Source: Companilactobacillus heilongjiangensis (GTDB lineage: Bacteria; Bacillota; Bacilli; Lactobacillales; Lactobacillaceae). From it: a stretch of 64,000 bases of DNA. Positions 1-8,845 of this stretch are shown here, one piece after another. The notes below the pieces were generated by a model. That model worked only from the letters and a program-made list of their open reading frames with translations. It ran no database searches and was not told the origin of the DNA. The position numbers and the translations under genes are program-made. Where the stretch lies: assembly GCF_000831645.3 (NCBI RefSeq), contig NZ_CP012559.1, positions 2,542,001 to 2,606,000 of the forward strand, in the 5' to 3' direction. Position 1 is the first letter of the stretch. Every line of letters starts with the position of its first letter.

Positions 1-1
1 C

Positions 2-469
2 GATACAACACGTATCATTACAAGAAGAAATATAAATAACTTAGTTCCCCAAGAACTTTCCGAATTCAGAGAGCAATTCTATGGCTATTTTGAAGGCCGC
101 AGTATTGATGAATCCTGGTTTGCCATCGGAAAACCACATCAAGCCAGAACATTTACCGACATTGTTAAAAAATATGGCTTTGACGCCACCATGGATTTTG
201 TAAAAGAAGCTGATCCACTTCACGATGCCGAAAGTGCCCAAGAATATTGGAGCCGAATCGACCGTGGATTTAAGAAAATTGATCAGATTGCTCACGACGG
301 AGATAAAATTCTCTTAGTAACACACAGCATCACTATTTTGGGCCTAGCAGTCCGTTATAAGACACCCGAATTAGAGATAAATGATATTCCAGCAAATGCC
401 AGTTTGACACTCATGGAGCGTGATAATGGCGTTAACAAGTTAACTAAATATAATCAGTCACTAATTTAG
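2..469 (+). CDS. Histidine phosphatase family protein (5' truncated by window edge)
   Basis: The open frame enters from the left edge and runs to a TAG at 467-469, so the N-terminal RHG motif lies outside the window. The visible part matches, residue for residue over long stretches, the C-terminal two thirds of the complete paralog at 606-1265 (both have EFRE.FYGY.EG, DFxKEADPxHDAE and a LLVxHSxTI-type second histidine motif). This is the phosphoglycerate-mutase-like fold, which uses histidines to hydrolyse phosphate esters; the substrate cannot be read from sequence. The two genes are tandem duplicates separated only by a decayed repeat, with no obvious terminator between them. Confidence 0.85.
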   Translation, partial: DTTRIITRRNINNLVPQELSEFREQFYGYFEGRSIDESWFAIGKPHQARTFTDIVKKYGFDATMDFVKEADPLHDAESAQEYWSRIDRGFKKIDQIAHDGDKILLVTHSITILGLAVRYKTPELEINDIPANASLTLMERDNGVNKLTKYNQSLI

Positions 470-482
470 TCCCACCTACAGG

Positions 483-560
483 GTCGAGAGGTGAAAGATA
501 GCCTGCTGTTGGACCAGTGTTCCCATAGCAGACGAAAATCACTTGTAACCGGAGGCGGCA
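483..560 (+). repeat. Cloverleaf repeat copy 1, internally deleted
   Basis: The right arm (CCCATAGCAGACGAAAATCA, then a GGAGGCGGCA end) is that of the full repeats, and a decayed left arm (GCCTGCTGTTGGACC) is present, but the three internal hairpins are missing. It sits between the two phosphatase paralogs and looks like a deletion derivative. Confidence 0.6.
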
Positions 561-605
561 GTAGTAAACTAGAACCACAAACATTGAGGAGGATATTTTT
601 TTATA

Positions 606-1265
606 ATGGCAAAATATCAAATTTACCTAGTTCGTCACGGACGTACTTGGTTTAACAAATACAATAAAATGCAAGGTTGGTCCGATACTCCCCTTGCCCC
701 AGAAGGAGTCGAAGTCGCTAAGAAAGCAGCACATGCTTTGAAAGACGTCGACTTTGCGGCCGCATTTTCTTCAGATGCCAGACGAGCAATCGATACTTGC
801 AAATTAATTGTGGATGAAAATATCAACCACGATAAAATCACACCTCAAAAATTAATGGAGTTTCGTGAAGAATTCTACGGTTATTACGAGGGTATGAATT
901 CTCCCGAAGCTTGGTTCATGGTCGGTGAACCCCACGGAGCCAAGAGTTTCGCAGAAATTATTGCAAAGTATGGTATGGACGCCACAAAAGACTTCATGAA
1001 AGAAGCCGATCCATTCCACGATGCCGAAAACGCTGAAGAATATTGGAACCGTGTTAACAAAGGCTTCGAAAAACTCGATGAAATTGCCAAAGATGGCGAC
1101 AAAATTCTCTTAGTTTCACACGGAACAACAATTCGTTCAATCACAGACCGTTATAACGATGGTAACTTTGACGTAACGGTAAGTCCTAGAAATTCTAGTT
1201 TAACAATGATGACACGTGATAACGGTGAAAACAAGGTAACAAGTTACAATCAATTATTAGATTAA
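606..1265 (+). CDS. Histidine phosphatase family protein (phosphoglycerate mutase-like)
   Basis: A complete 219-residue cytosolic protein. It starts with the family signature LVRHGRTWFNK (residues 8-18; phospho-accepting His in RHG) and has the second catalytic histidine in LLVSHGTTI near residue 176. A GAGGAGG-type Shine-Dalgarno lies 9-12 bases before the ATG. The family hydrolyses or transfers phosphate on small metabolites; members of this size in lactobacilli are usually annotated only at family level, and I cannot assign a substrate. It is the downstream member of a tandem pair. A rho-independent terminator and a cloverleaf repeat follow. Confidence 0.9.
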   Translation: MAKYQIYLVRHGRTWFNKYNKMQGWSDTPLAPEGVEVAKKAAHALKDVDFAAAFSSDARRAIDTCKLIVDENINHDKITPQKLMEFREEFYGYYEGMNSPEAWFMVGEPHGAKSFAEIIAKYGMDATKDFMKEADPFHDAENAEEYWNRVNKGFEKLDEIAKDGDKILLVSHGTTIRSITDRYNDGNFDVTVSPRNSSLTMMTRDNGENKVTSYNQLLD

Positions 1266-1273
1266 ATAAAACT

Positions 1274-1308
1274 GGACTCAAATCATAAACGATTTGGGCT
1301 CTTTTTTT
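1274..1308 (+). terminator. Rho-independent terminator after the phosphatase pair
   Basis: Stem GACTCAAATC / GATTTGGGCTC around a short loop, followed by a run of seven T. It begins within 10 bases of the stop codon. Confidence 0.8.
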
Positions 1309-1378
1309 ACGAATTTTATCCCAGATTTTGGGCTTGAATTCGGATTTAAAAATACCAAACATCCGATTCCACCCATTA

Positions 1379-1556
1379 GCCGGAGGTTGGCAGTGATTTT
1401 TGCCCGCTGTGGAGGTGGCGTTATGGCTTTAGCCATTACACCACAGGGCGACTTTGGAGACTTACCGGGTTTTGGTAAGGCTTCAAAGCGAGACTTGAGA
1501 CCTTGGCTCAAGTCGGTCCTCATAGCGGGCAAAAAATCACTGCCGACCTCCGGCGG
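1379..1556 (+). repeat. Cloverleaf repeat copy 2, forward
   Basis: Outer arms GGAGGTTGGCAGTGATTTTT and its complement close three hairpins: GGCGTTATGGC / GCCATTACACC, CTTACC / GGTAAG, and GACTTGAG / CTCAAGTC. The third stem differs in sequence from most copies yet still pairs perfectly. The rest of the 1557-1758 intergenic stretch is AT-rich with no gene seen. Confidence 0.9.
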
Positions 1557-1758
1557 CCCCTTTCTTAGATTACAATTAATTTAATAAAAAATTTTTTATT
1601 TTGAAATTTTTAAAATATATTTGTGAAAGCTGAATATTACGGCAATAAAGCATTTCAAAGATTCTAAAAATTAAATTAATTCTAATTTTTACTACCCATT
1701 TACCGAAAAATGCTATAAACTGTCATTAATCTCATTTTTGAAAGGGGAACTTTAACAT

Positions 1759-3453
1759 ATGTCTAATTCATTACAAGCTATCGAATCAAAGGCCTTTTAT
1801 ATTAATCCTAATCGATCAGTTGCCGTAATTAATTACAACGAAGAATACGTCCAAGATATTTTTCAGTTAATCAACAGCAAAGGTTTTCACAATTTAGTTG
1901 ACCTATACCTAGAAGAGAGTCAACTGGCTGTAACCAATAAAGTGGAAGGTTTACAAGCTGATACTTACATCGGCATCCTGAAAGCTGTCTTAATCGACGA
2001 TAAACCTACATATGAAAAATACGGTAATGAACAAATCTTAAAGAGTATTGAAGATTTCTACTCATATTACCGTTCATACTTTAGAGTTTCTCTCATCAAT
2101 AAGCACAGCAGTGCCATTGTTAAAGGCAATTTCATGAACATTGACAACCGTTTCAATGAAGTCGTGCTTCACCTTTATCGTGCTATTGAAGAAAAAATTC
2201 AAGGATTTTCTAATCGTACTTACCGTCAAATCAACGCTGGTACTAATGCCTGCGTCCTAACTCAATCAGTCAAATGGGCTGCTCCCCAAAATTACCAAGC
2301 TCTAGAAAGCATTCGTTTCTTGGATACAATCATGTTGCGTCCACCAATGATGATGCACACTAAGAGTAATAAACGTGAAGGTGTTTTCAGCGCTGTTAAA
2401 GACAATCCTATCGATAAATTCGATGGCGACCAAAAAGACTGGTACTGTTTCCCTGCTAAAATCGGTGAAAGTTTAGCATTTATCTACTTCCATCGCGACT
2501 ACTTTGTCAGTGGTATTGCTTTGGCCAACTTGTTTGAAGTCGCTGACGCTGACAGTATTGCCGGACAAAAACCTGATGAAATTATTCTCTTCGGTCTCAA
2601 AAAGACTGAGGGTGACGTCAGCCATTATTATCACGATGAAGAAAACGACATCTGGGTCGGTGAAGTTCCTTATAACGACAAGACAACTTACTTCGGTTAT
2701 ATGAAGAAGATGTGTCTAACCGTTCACAACTTACACATGATTTATGAAAGCCGTTTGCCAATCCACGGTTCAATGGTTAATATCAGTTTCTCAAATGGTA
2801 AAACTAAGTCAGTTGTCTTCTTCGGTGATTCTGGTGCCGGAAAGTCTGAATCAATTGAAGCATTACAAGAAGTCGCTGATGATAAAATCATCAACATTGA
2901 AACTATTTTCGACGATATGGGTAGCTTTGCTTTCGATGAAAAAGGCAATGTTTACGCCCAAGGTACTGAAACAGGTGCATTCGTTCGTTTGGATGACTTG
3001 AGCAGTTCCGTCGCCTTTAACAATATGGATCGTGGTATCTACTTGAACCCTGAGCTCAAGAATGCCCGTGTTATCTTGCCTGCCAACACTTACAAACATG
3101 TGGTCGAACATCATTCAATCGACATGTGGGTTTACGCAAATAACTACGATTCAGAGATTGGTTTACATCAATTCCCTGACGAAGATCACGCTAAGGCAAC
3201 ATTTATTGCTGGTAAACGTAAAGCCCTTGGGACAACTGATGAAGTTGGTATGAGTACAACATTCTTCGCTAACCCATTCGGCCCTGTTCAAGAAGAAGAA
3301 AAAACTCGTCCTATCATTGATAAAGTCTTCAACAAGCTCTATCAAGATAAGGTTTATGTTGGCGAAATTTATACTCACCTTGGGTATGACAAGTCAAAAG
3401 ACAGTCTTCAAGAATCAGCTAAAGAACTACTATCTGAATTAATGAATAATTAA
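1759..3453 (+). CDS. PEPCK/HPr-kinase-like P-loop protein
   Basis: A 564-residue protein with a clear P-loop, FFGDSGAGKSES (about residues 355-366), of the form shared by HPr kinase (GDSGxGKSE) and, more loosely, PEP carboxykinase. A downstream acidic segment, ETIFDDMG, and a late RPIID/VGEIYTHLG region resemble the PEPCK-like C-terminal kinase domain. Lactobacilli often carry a protein of this size annotated as phosphoenolpyruvate carboxykinase. The N-terminal half (residues 1-330) is not one I can name. I therefore call it PEPCK-like and leave the reaction open: it could be a true decarboxylating kinase or a kinase of unknown substrate. An AAAGGGGAA Shine-Dalgarno precedes the ATG. The gene stands alone and ends at a hairpin repeat. 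Confidence 0.75.
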   Translation: MSNSLQAIESKAFYINPNRSVAVINYNEEYVQDIFQLINSKGFHNLVDLYLEESQLAVTNKVEGLQADTYIGILKAVLIDDKPTYEKYGNEQILKSIEDFYSYYRSYFRVSLINKHSSAIVKGNFMNIDNRFNEVVLHLYRAIEEKIQGFSNRTYRQINAGTNACVLTQSVKWAAPQNYQALESIRFLDTIMLRPPMMMHTKSNKREGVFSAVKDNPIDKFDGDQKDWYCFPAKIGESLAFIYFHRDYFVSGIALANLFEVADADSIAGQKPDEIILFGLKKTEGDVSHYYHDEENDIWVGEVPYNDKTTYFGYMKKMCLTVHNLHMIYESRLPIHGSMVNISFSNGKTKSVVFFGDSGAGKSESIEALQEVADDKIINIETIFDDMGSFAFDEKGNVYAQGTETGAFVRLDDLSSSVAFNNMDRGIYLNPELKNARVILPANTYKHVVEHHSIDMWVYANNYDSEIGLHQFPDEDHAKATFIAGKRKALGTTDEVGMSTTFFANPFGPVQEEEKTRPIIDKVFNKLYQDKVYVGEIYTHLGYDKSKDSLQESAKELLSELMNN

Positions 3454-3458
3454 AAAAA

Positions 3459-3545
3459 TAAGAGAGTTTGACAAAACATGGTCAGCTTTCGAGCATTAAA
3501 ACAAAAAATACTAGTAATCCGATTTTGGATTGCTAGTATTTTTTG
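3459..3545 (+). repeat. Hairpin repeat family 2, truncated copy (serves as terminator)
   Basis: It shares TTTGACAAAACATGGTCAGC and the core GTAATCCGATTTTGGATTGC with copies at 22943-23103 and 62125-62285. The stem AAAAAATACTAGTAATCC / GGATTGCTAGTATTTTTT ends in a T-run, so it can terminate the gene at 1759-3453. The distal half of the element is missing. Its stem also supplies the stop codon and last residues of the converging gene. Confidence 0.8.
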
Positions 3546-4297
3546 TTGTATTTCTGATTAATTTGTTGAGTTAGTTTTTGTAAATCTTGAGTTTGTTGGG
3601 CATTAGTTTGCCGACGCATCTTCGGATTGTTTAACTGATACTTTGATGAATCTGGAGCTTTGACCCAGACGTTATAACGTGGATTTTCGATTGCATAAGA
3701 ATTGTTGATTGTAAAACCGCTTCGTTTCAAAGCGACATTATACTCAGTTGGTTCGTCTAAATGATTTGGAATCAAGCCAACAATTATCTTAGAACCAATC
3801 TTTGGCAATGGAAATTCATCATTTTTAATAAGCATCTCACGGTTCTGATCTTTTGGCCTACCACTATGCGAATACCAACGATCAAAAGACACTAAGCCGC
3901 CATCAAGAGCTAAATAAATCTGTTTATCCTTCAATGACGTATCGCCACTGATGACTCGATTGACGTAAATTGTTGCTTTGGTATAAGACATTTCTTCAGG
4001 ACTACTCATCTTTTGAAGATTATAAACAGTCCCCTCAATCACTGTCTGACTGTGGTTCTGCAACTGTTCGAGTGATGTGCTAATAAATGCCTTGCGCGTG
4101 CTAAATTCATCGCTATGAATAACATCAGCTTTAGCAATATGTTTCTGCCAAATTTTCTGATTACGACTGATCAATCTTGCAGATTCTTCCCGTTTGATTT
4201 CTTGAGCATTCGAACTATTCAAGGCATTAACGCTATACGCTGACAAAGGTAAAACAAATACTAATAAGGATACAATAATCATTAGTGTTTTTTTCAT
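3533..4297 (-). CDS. Secreted protein of unknown function
   Basis: A 254-residue protein with an N-terminal signal peptide: MKKT followed by a hydrophobic stretch and an A-Y-S-V-N-A cleavage-like region near residue 25. No lipobox cysteine is present. The body is polar with basic residues and no motif I recognise. I chose the ATG at 4297 because GGGGAGA lies eight bases upstream and the signal peptide starts there; an in-frame upstream start would add seven residues. The C-terminus (NKKY and stop) is encoded inside the stem of the hairpin repeat, so the repeat insertion probably redefined the end of the protein. It converges with the P-loop gene. Confidence 0.7.
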   Translation of the reverse strand: MKKTLMIIVSLLVFVLPLSAYSVNALNSSNAQEIKREESARLISRNQKIWQKHIAKADVIHSDEFSTRKAFISTSLEQLQNHSQTVIEGTVYNLQKMSSPEEMSYTKATIYVNRVISGDTSLKDKQIYLALDGGLVSFDRWYSHSGRPKDQNREMLIKNDEFPLPKIGSKIIVGLIPNHLDEPTEYNVALKRSGFTINNSYAIENPRYNVWVKAPDSSKYQLNNPKMRRQTNAQQTQDLQKLTQQINQKYNKKY

Positions 4298-4395
4298 CGC
4301 AATTCTCCCCACCGTCATTATCGCACGTAGCGGAATACTGTTGTACCGCGATTATTTTATATAAAACACTAAAATTTTTGTCTTATTTTTATCAA

Positions 4396-6087
4396 TTAAT
4401 AATTGGTCAAAATCGACTTTCTGTCGGTTGTTTGGTCCTTGAAATATTCATATTGCTTCAGCTCTAAAAATGACCCTGAAATATTCGTAACGTTGGTATA
4501 ACCGAGATTATTCAACGCCCGAACCATGTTGTAACTGCGTTGACTTGACTGACAGTGAATATAAACGGGTTTGTCAGTTGGAATCTCATCCAAGCGCTGA
4601 CGGAATTGACTCAACGGAATATTGATAGAGGTCGTAATATGGCCTGCGGCGTACTCATTAGGTTCTCTGGCATCAATAATGAAGGCACCACTTTCAACTA
4701 ATCCACGCACCTTACTAATTGAGACTTGTTGATACTCTCCATTGAGAATATTTTCTGCAACTAAAGCCGCAATATTGACCGCATTTTTAGCCGTACTGAA
4801 CCAAGGTGAATAGGCTAATTCCAAGTGAGTTAGATTTGAAATATTACCATGCATTGAAATCATCGTCGCTATAACGTCAATTTGCTTATCGACTCCCGAT
4901 TTACCAATTGCTTGCGCACCAAGGACTTCACCACCTGGATAACTGAACACTAGCTTTAAAAATATTGGTGATGTATCAGGCATAACGCCGACACGGTTTT
5001 GAGGTATAACGGTAACAGAACGGTGGTCAAACCCATTTTGCTTGCAGGCCGCTTCCGTTAATCCAGTCGAAGCAACGTTCAAATCGAATAAATGGATCAC
5101 TTGTGAACCAATCACACCTTGATTTTGAACTGGACGTCCATACATGTGATCAACTGCATCACGTGCTTCCATTTGTGCTGGAAAAGCCAATGCCAAACGG
5201 GTTTTTTGACGCGTAATCATATTGGTAACTTCAATCGCATCGCCGACCGCATAGATATCTGGTATTGAAGTTTCAAATTGTTGATTAACTTCAATACCAC
5301 CTGTAACGCCAATCCTGCAGCCAGCATTCTTTGCCAAAGTCGTATCAGGACTGACACCAATTGCCATAACGACCGCTTGAGCCTTGATTTCTTTACCAGA
5401 AGTCAGCGTAATATGTTGGTCGCTTATTTCAGCCAAACCATCATTCAAAATAACTTGAACACCATTGTCATAAAGATTCTTGTGTACCAATTGGGCGAAG
5501 TCATCATCAATCGTTCCTAAAACATGATCCGCTGCTTCAACTAGCGTTAATTTTTTACCAGTTTGGGCAATATTTTCGACAACTTCCAAGCCGATAAAGC
5601 CACCACCGATAACTGCGACATCACTGACTTGATTATCGGTCAAATACGCTTGTAGTGCCTTAATATCGACTACATTTCGAACTGAAAAGACATTTGATTT
5701 ATCGATACCTTTAATAGATTTCGGCATGATGGGATTAGCTCCTGGCGACAATACCAATTCATCATAAGCAGAAGTTCTAATTTCACCAGTGTTAACATCC
5801 TTAACCTGAACCGTCTTTTGTTGAGCATCAACATCAATCACTTCTGAATTAACTTCTGCGTTGATATTATATTGCTTATGAAATTGCTCCGGAGTCTTCA
5901 TAACGATACTATCCGCATCAGGAATCAATCCGCTCAAATGATATGGCAAAGAACAGTTAGAAAACGAAACATTAGGTCCCTTTTCATACATCGTAATCTC
6001 AGCCGATTCATCTAAACGACGAGCTCTGGCAGCAGCTGAGGCACCGCCGCCGACACCACCAACAATCACAATTTTCTTATTAGCCAT
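4396..6087 (-). CDS. CoA-disulfide reductase with C-terminal rhodanese domain
   Basis: A 563-residue FAD/NAD(P) pyridine nucleotide-disulfide oxidoreductase. The N-terminal FAD motif is GGVGGGASAAARARR, and the single active cysteine is Cys45 in SFSNCSLPY, the form typical of CoA-disulfide and persulfide reductases. The second dinucleotide fold is AVIGGGFIGLE. After the dimerisation domain a rhodanese module follows, with its cysteine near residue 512 (HCQSSQRS). This fusion (CoADR-Rhd) reduces CoA disulfide, polysulfide or CoA persulfide with NAD(P)H and handles sulfane sulfur. The start is the ATG at 6087, preceded by AGGGGGA; a longer frame upstream is only repeat sequence read in frame. 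Length matches the family. Confidence 0.9.
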   Translation of the reverse strand: MANKKIVIVGGVGGGASAAARARRLDESAEITMYEKGPNVSFSNCSLPYHLSGLIPDADSIVMKTPEQFHKQYNINAEVNSEVIDVDAQQKTVQVKDVNTGEIRTSAYDELVLSPGANPIMPKSIKGIDKSNVFSVRNVVDIKALQAYLTDNQVSDVAVIGGGFIGLEVVENIAQTGKKLTLVEAADHVLGTIDDDFAQLVHKNLYDNGVQVILNDGLAEISDQHITLTSGKEIKAQAVVMAIGVSPDTTLAKNAGCRIGVTGGIEVNQQFETSIPDIYAVGDAIEVTNMITRQKTRLALAFPAQMEARDAVDHMYGRPVQNQGVIGSQVIHLFDLNVASTGLTEAACKQNGFDHRSVTVIPQNRVGVMPDTSPIFLKLVFSYPGGEVLGAQAIGKSGVDKQIDVIATMISMHGNISNLTHLELAYSPWFSTAKNAVNIAALVAENILNGEYQQVSISKVRGLVESGAFIIDAREPNEYAAGHITTSINIPLSQFRQRLDEIPTDKPVYIHCQSSQRSYNMVRALNNLGYTNVTNISGSFLELKQYEYFKDQTTDRKSILTNY

Positions 6088-6130
6088 TCGCTTTAATCCC
6101 CCTATTTTATTTAATTTATCATAACATTTT

Positions 6131-6312
6131 GCCGCTTCCGGTTGCGAGAGATTCCACCTAATGTGGGACCGGTGCGAGCCAAGGTCTCGCGCCTCGATTT
6201 TGAGCTTCGCAAAAAACGCGAATCTCAAAATACGTCCGTGCTGTAAGAACGGAAAACCACCGTTCTAACACCACATCCACAACGGGTAGAATCTCTCGAA
6301 ACCTCCAGCTAA
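6131..6312 (-). repeat. Cloverleaf repeat copy 3, reverse
   Basis: Begins with GCCGCTTCCGG and ends with CCTCCAGCTA. Its first hairpin has an exchanged stem (TAAGAACGG / CCGTTCTAA). It lies just upstream of the CoA-disulfide reductase. Together with copy 4 it brackets the deacylase gene. Confidence 0.85.
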
Positions 6313-6375
6313 TATTATTGATATTTCATAAATAGACGGTTAAATCTCTTTATTTGGCGACTAAACTTCGTATAT

Positions 6376-6420
6376 TAAAAAAGGCCTTTCTTGAACTGCA
6401 ATTTCCAGCTCAAGAAAAGT
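6376..6420 (-). terminator. Terminator of the deacylase gene
   Basis: On the minus strand a stem of about 11 pairs (CTTTTCTTGA / TCAAGAAAGG) is followed by a T-run (AAAAAA at 6377-6382 on the plus strand), immediately after the stop at 6423. Confidence 0.8.
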
Positions 6421-6422
6421 CT

Positions 6423-6911
6423 CTATAATTCAATTACGTTATATTCAAATCCTAAATCATTTAAAAATTTAACCAAATCGTCCATTTTAACAAAAATCGT
6501 TTTAGTATTGTCATTCGGATGGAACGTTAGCGGAATATCACCAACTATATCTTTCTCAAAATAAACTTGGACATCTTTTTCCTTGTTATTCAACAAACCA
6601 AAGATCGAAACAACTCCTGGTTTCAAGCCAAGTTTTTCCATCAAACTAGCTTCTGAAGCAAATTTGATATGCTTTTCACCAACAATTTCAGCAAAGTGAT
6701 TCATATCCAAACGCTTATCGTCATCCATAAAAACCAAATAAAAAGCTTTTTTCTTCTTATTAGTTAAAAACAGCGACTTAGTCCGAACGCCTACTTTACC
6801 TTTGATATATTCATCAGCAACATCAGTGGTAAAAACAGCTGGATGCTCAACAATATCATAAGAAATATTCAGTTTAGCTAGTTCAGCTTTAACCTGCTCA
6901 AATGGACTCAT
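6423..6911 (-). CDS. YbaK/ProX-type aminoacyl-tRNA deacylase
   Basis: A 162-residue single-domain protein of the prolyl-tRNA synthetase editing-domain family (YbaK/EbsC, ProX/PrdX). Features seen are EHPAVFTTDVADEYIKGK near the N-terminus, the conserved KSLFLTNKKKKAFYLV strand, and the late GVVSIFGLLNNKEKDVQVYFE segment typical of the ProX branch. These free-standing enzymes clear mischarged Ala-tRNA(Pro) in the cytosol. Length fits the family. The gene is monocistronic, with its own terminator, and lies between two cloverleaf repeats of opposite orientation. Confidence 0.88.
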   Translation of the reverse strand: MSPFEQVKAELAKLNISYDIVEHPAVFTTDVADEYIKGKVGVRTKSLFLTNKKKKAFYLVFMDDDKRLDMNHFAEIVGEKHIKFASEASLMEKLGLKPGVVSIFGLLNNKEKDVQVYFEKDIVGDIPLTFHPNDNTKTIFVKMDDLVKFLNDLGFEYNVIEL

Positions 6912-7050
6912 AACATTTCCCCAAGGAACCTTTTAGACCCATTCTATCAGAGAAGTGAACGTTATTTGGACAATTTTTTAAACTATGTAGGCTTTATGAA
7001 ACCTATTCAATATTAATCAAGTTTTAAATCGTCAACAAAATATTAATGAA

Positions 7051-7231
7051 CTAGCCGGAGGGTGACAGTGATTTTCACCAGCAGTGAAAGTGTTGTAATG
7101 GCTTTAGCCATTACAACACAGGACGACTTTTGAGACGCGGTTTTCGGCTCAAAAGCGAGGTTCGAGACCGCACTTTGGCTCGAACCGGTCCTCACAGCAG
7201 GCGAAAAATCACTGTCACTCGGAGGCGGCAT
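7051..7231 (+). repeat. Cloverleaf repeat copy 4, forward
   Basis: Outer arms GGGTGACAGTGATTTTC / GAAAAATCACTGTCACTC. The first hairpin is TTGTAATGGC / GCCATTACAA, where both sides changed together relative to the usual GTGG form. The right end abuts the stop codon of the next gene at 7233. Confidence 0.92.
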
Positions 7232-7232
7232 C

Positions 7233-7685
7233 TTAGAATAATGTCAAAATAAACCAAATTGCAGTTAAAACACTGATTTTAATCTTATCTGACTGTGATA
7301 CTTCCAAAAACTTCCAGTTCAAACCAGCCATGCTACCAAAACCAATAACACCAACAATTCCCTTGATCCAAATATTAGTTTTGCCAGCAATCAAAAATAC
7401 GATAATCATCAAGCAAGCTTCAATTGTTAAACCAATTGCCATATTAATAATCAATTTGGCTTTGTAATTATCATTATTCTTCAATAATAAGTTGAACAAC
7501 CAATAAGCAATCGCAAAGGCAAGTACGGCACCAATTACATAGATAAGCAACTTCAACCATTTACCCATTTGTGGCATTTCTGAAACGTTAGGATCAGTTA
7601 AAATCATTTGAATAACTTGTATCAAAATACTGATCAAGACTGTCCCCAAAACAGAAAGTCTATCTAATTTATATAAATTCTTCAT
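7233..7685 (-). CDS. Small polytopic membrane protein of the MacB-like operon
   Basis: A 150-residue protein with about four or five hydrophobic helices (around 13-30, 45-70, 80-102, 106-122 and 133-150). I recognise no family motif. It starts eight bases after the permease gene ends, so it is almost certainly the last gene of the adaptor-ATPase-permease operon read leftward. It may be an accessory subunit or a protein exported with the system. No terminator separates it from the repeat that follows directly. Confidence 0.7.
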   Translation of the reverse strand: MKNLYKLDRLSVLGTVLISILIQVIQMILTDPNVSEMPQMGKWLKLLIYVIGAVLAFAIAYWLFNLLLKNNDNYKAKLIINMAIGLTIEACLMIIVFLIAGKTNIWIKGIVGVIGFGSMAGLNWKFLEVSQSDKIKISVLTAIWFILTLF

Positions 7686-7693
7686 ATTTTCCC

Positions 7694-8845
7694 CTACTCT
7701 TCTTTCAATAATCCAACTAGTTCTGATTTAGCCGCTTTGTTTGATGGAATAAATCCGAATATCAAACCAACTGCAGTTGAAACTGACAACGACAGGATTA
7801 TTGCGTATACCGTTATAACGGCTTTGAATGGTAAGAACGCATTTATTATTGAAACAAAAATATATCCAAAAATAATTCCAATGATTCCACCGATGACACA
7901 GAGAACAACACTTTCAATCAAAAATTGATTTCTAATATCACTAGATGTAGCACCGAATGCCCGACGAATCCCGATTTCCTTGCGACGTTCGGAAACTGTG
8001 ATATACATAACGTTCATAACGCCAATACCCGCAATTAATAGAGAAATTCCGGCGATAAACGCAATAAAGTACGTAATATCATTTAAGACACGCGTGAATT
8101 GTTTACTGATAGCGTCTGGATTGGAAACGGAATAGTCACCTGTATGCTTCTGTTCACCCATTTTCTTCATACGTTTAACGGCCGTCTTACCAACTTGCTT
8201 CTTGTTAGCATCTGGTTGAACGTACAATTTAGCCTGATCTTTAGAAATTTGATTAGCAAACAAATCTTTGAAAATTTGTTTAGAAACATATGCATCTGGG
8301 CGATAATTCATATCGCTGATATGATAAATTCCTTGGACAACGAAAACTGTTCCATCAATTGAGATTAACCGGTTGATGGCATTCTCTTTGAATAATCTGT
8401 GCGCTAAATCTTCAGAAATATAAACACCGTTTGAAGCACCTGTCATATTGAAATAAGTCCCCTTGACCAATTTCAAATGTTTAGGCTGCTTATTCAAACC
8501 GATTGAAATATTCTTCGTCTTATATTGAACTTTGGCACCAGCTTCAACAATGCTACTAGTCAATTTCACATGGTCAACGCCCGGAACTTTGCTCAAAACT
8601 GAAGCGTCATTTGGTGTGAAACCACCGTCAGTATTGTAATCAGACGTTGATTGCCACTGTAAAGTAACTTTATTACGAGTATCGTGGCTGCCCATACCTT
8701 TGGTAACTGTATGTGTAAAGCCATCCCCAATTGCCAAAATACAAATAACACTGGCGATACCAATAATAATTCCCAACATTGTTAGAAAGTTACGGTTTTT
8801 ATTCTTACCGATTGATTTGAGAGCAATCATAATTTTATCAGTCAT
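7694..8845 (-). CDS. MacB-like ABC transporter permease
   Basis: A 383-residue permease: one N-terminal transmembrane helix (about 20-42), an extracellular MacB-type periplasmic core domain (about 50-240), then an FtsX domain with three helices and the hallmark GVMNVMYITVSERRKEIGIRRA. Such permeases work with an ATPase and a membrane-fusion-like adaptor to export peptides or lipid-soluble compounds from the membrane. It overlaps the ATPase gene by eight bases, which indicates translational coupling. Confidence 0.92.
   Translation of the reverse strand: MTDKIMIALKSIGKNKNRNFLTMLGIIIGIASVICILAIGDGFTHTVTKGMGSHDTRNKVTLQWQSTSDYNTDGGFTPNDASVLSKVPGVDHVKLTSSIVEAGAKVQYKTKNISIGLNKQPKHLKLVKGTYFNMTGASNGVYISEDLAHRLFKENAINRLISIDGTVFVVQGIYHISDMNYRPDAYVSKQIFKDLFANQISKDQAKLYVQPDANKKQVGKTAVKRMKKMGEQKHTGDYSVSNPDAISKQFTRVLNDITYFIAFIAGISLLIAGIGVMNVMYITVSERRKEIGIRRAFGATSSDIRNQFLIESVVLCVIGGIIGIIFGYIFVSIINAFLPFKAVITVYAIILSLSVSTAVGLIFGFIPSNKAAKSELVGLLKEE

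Noticed and set aside
6088-6228. Longer N-terminus of the CoA-disulfide reductase
   Set aside because: The extra codons are repeat sequence; the ATG at 6087 has a good ribosome site directly before the FAD motif.
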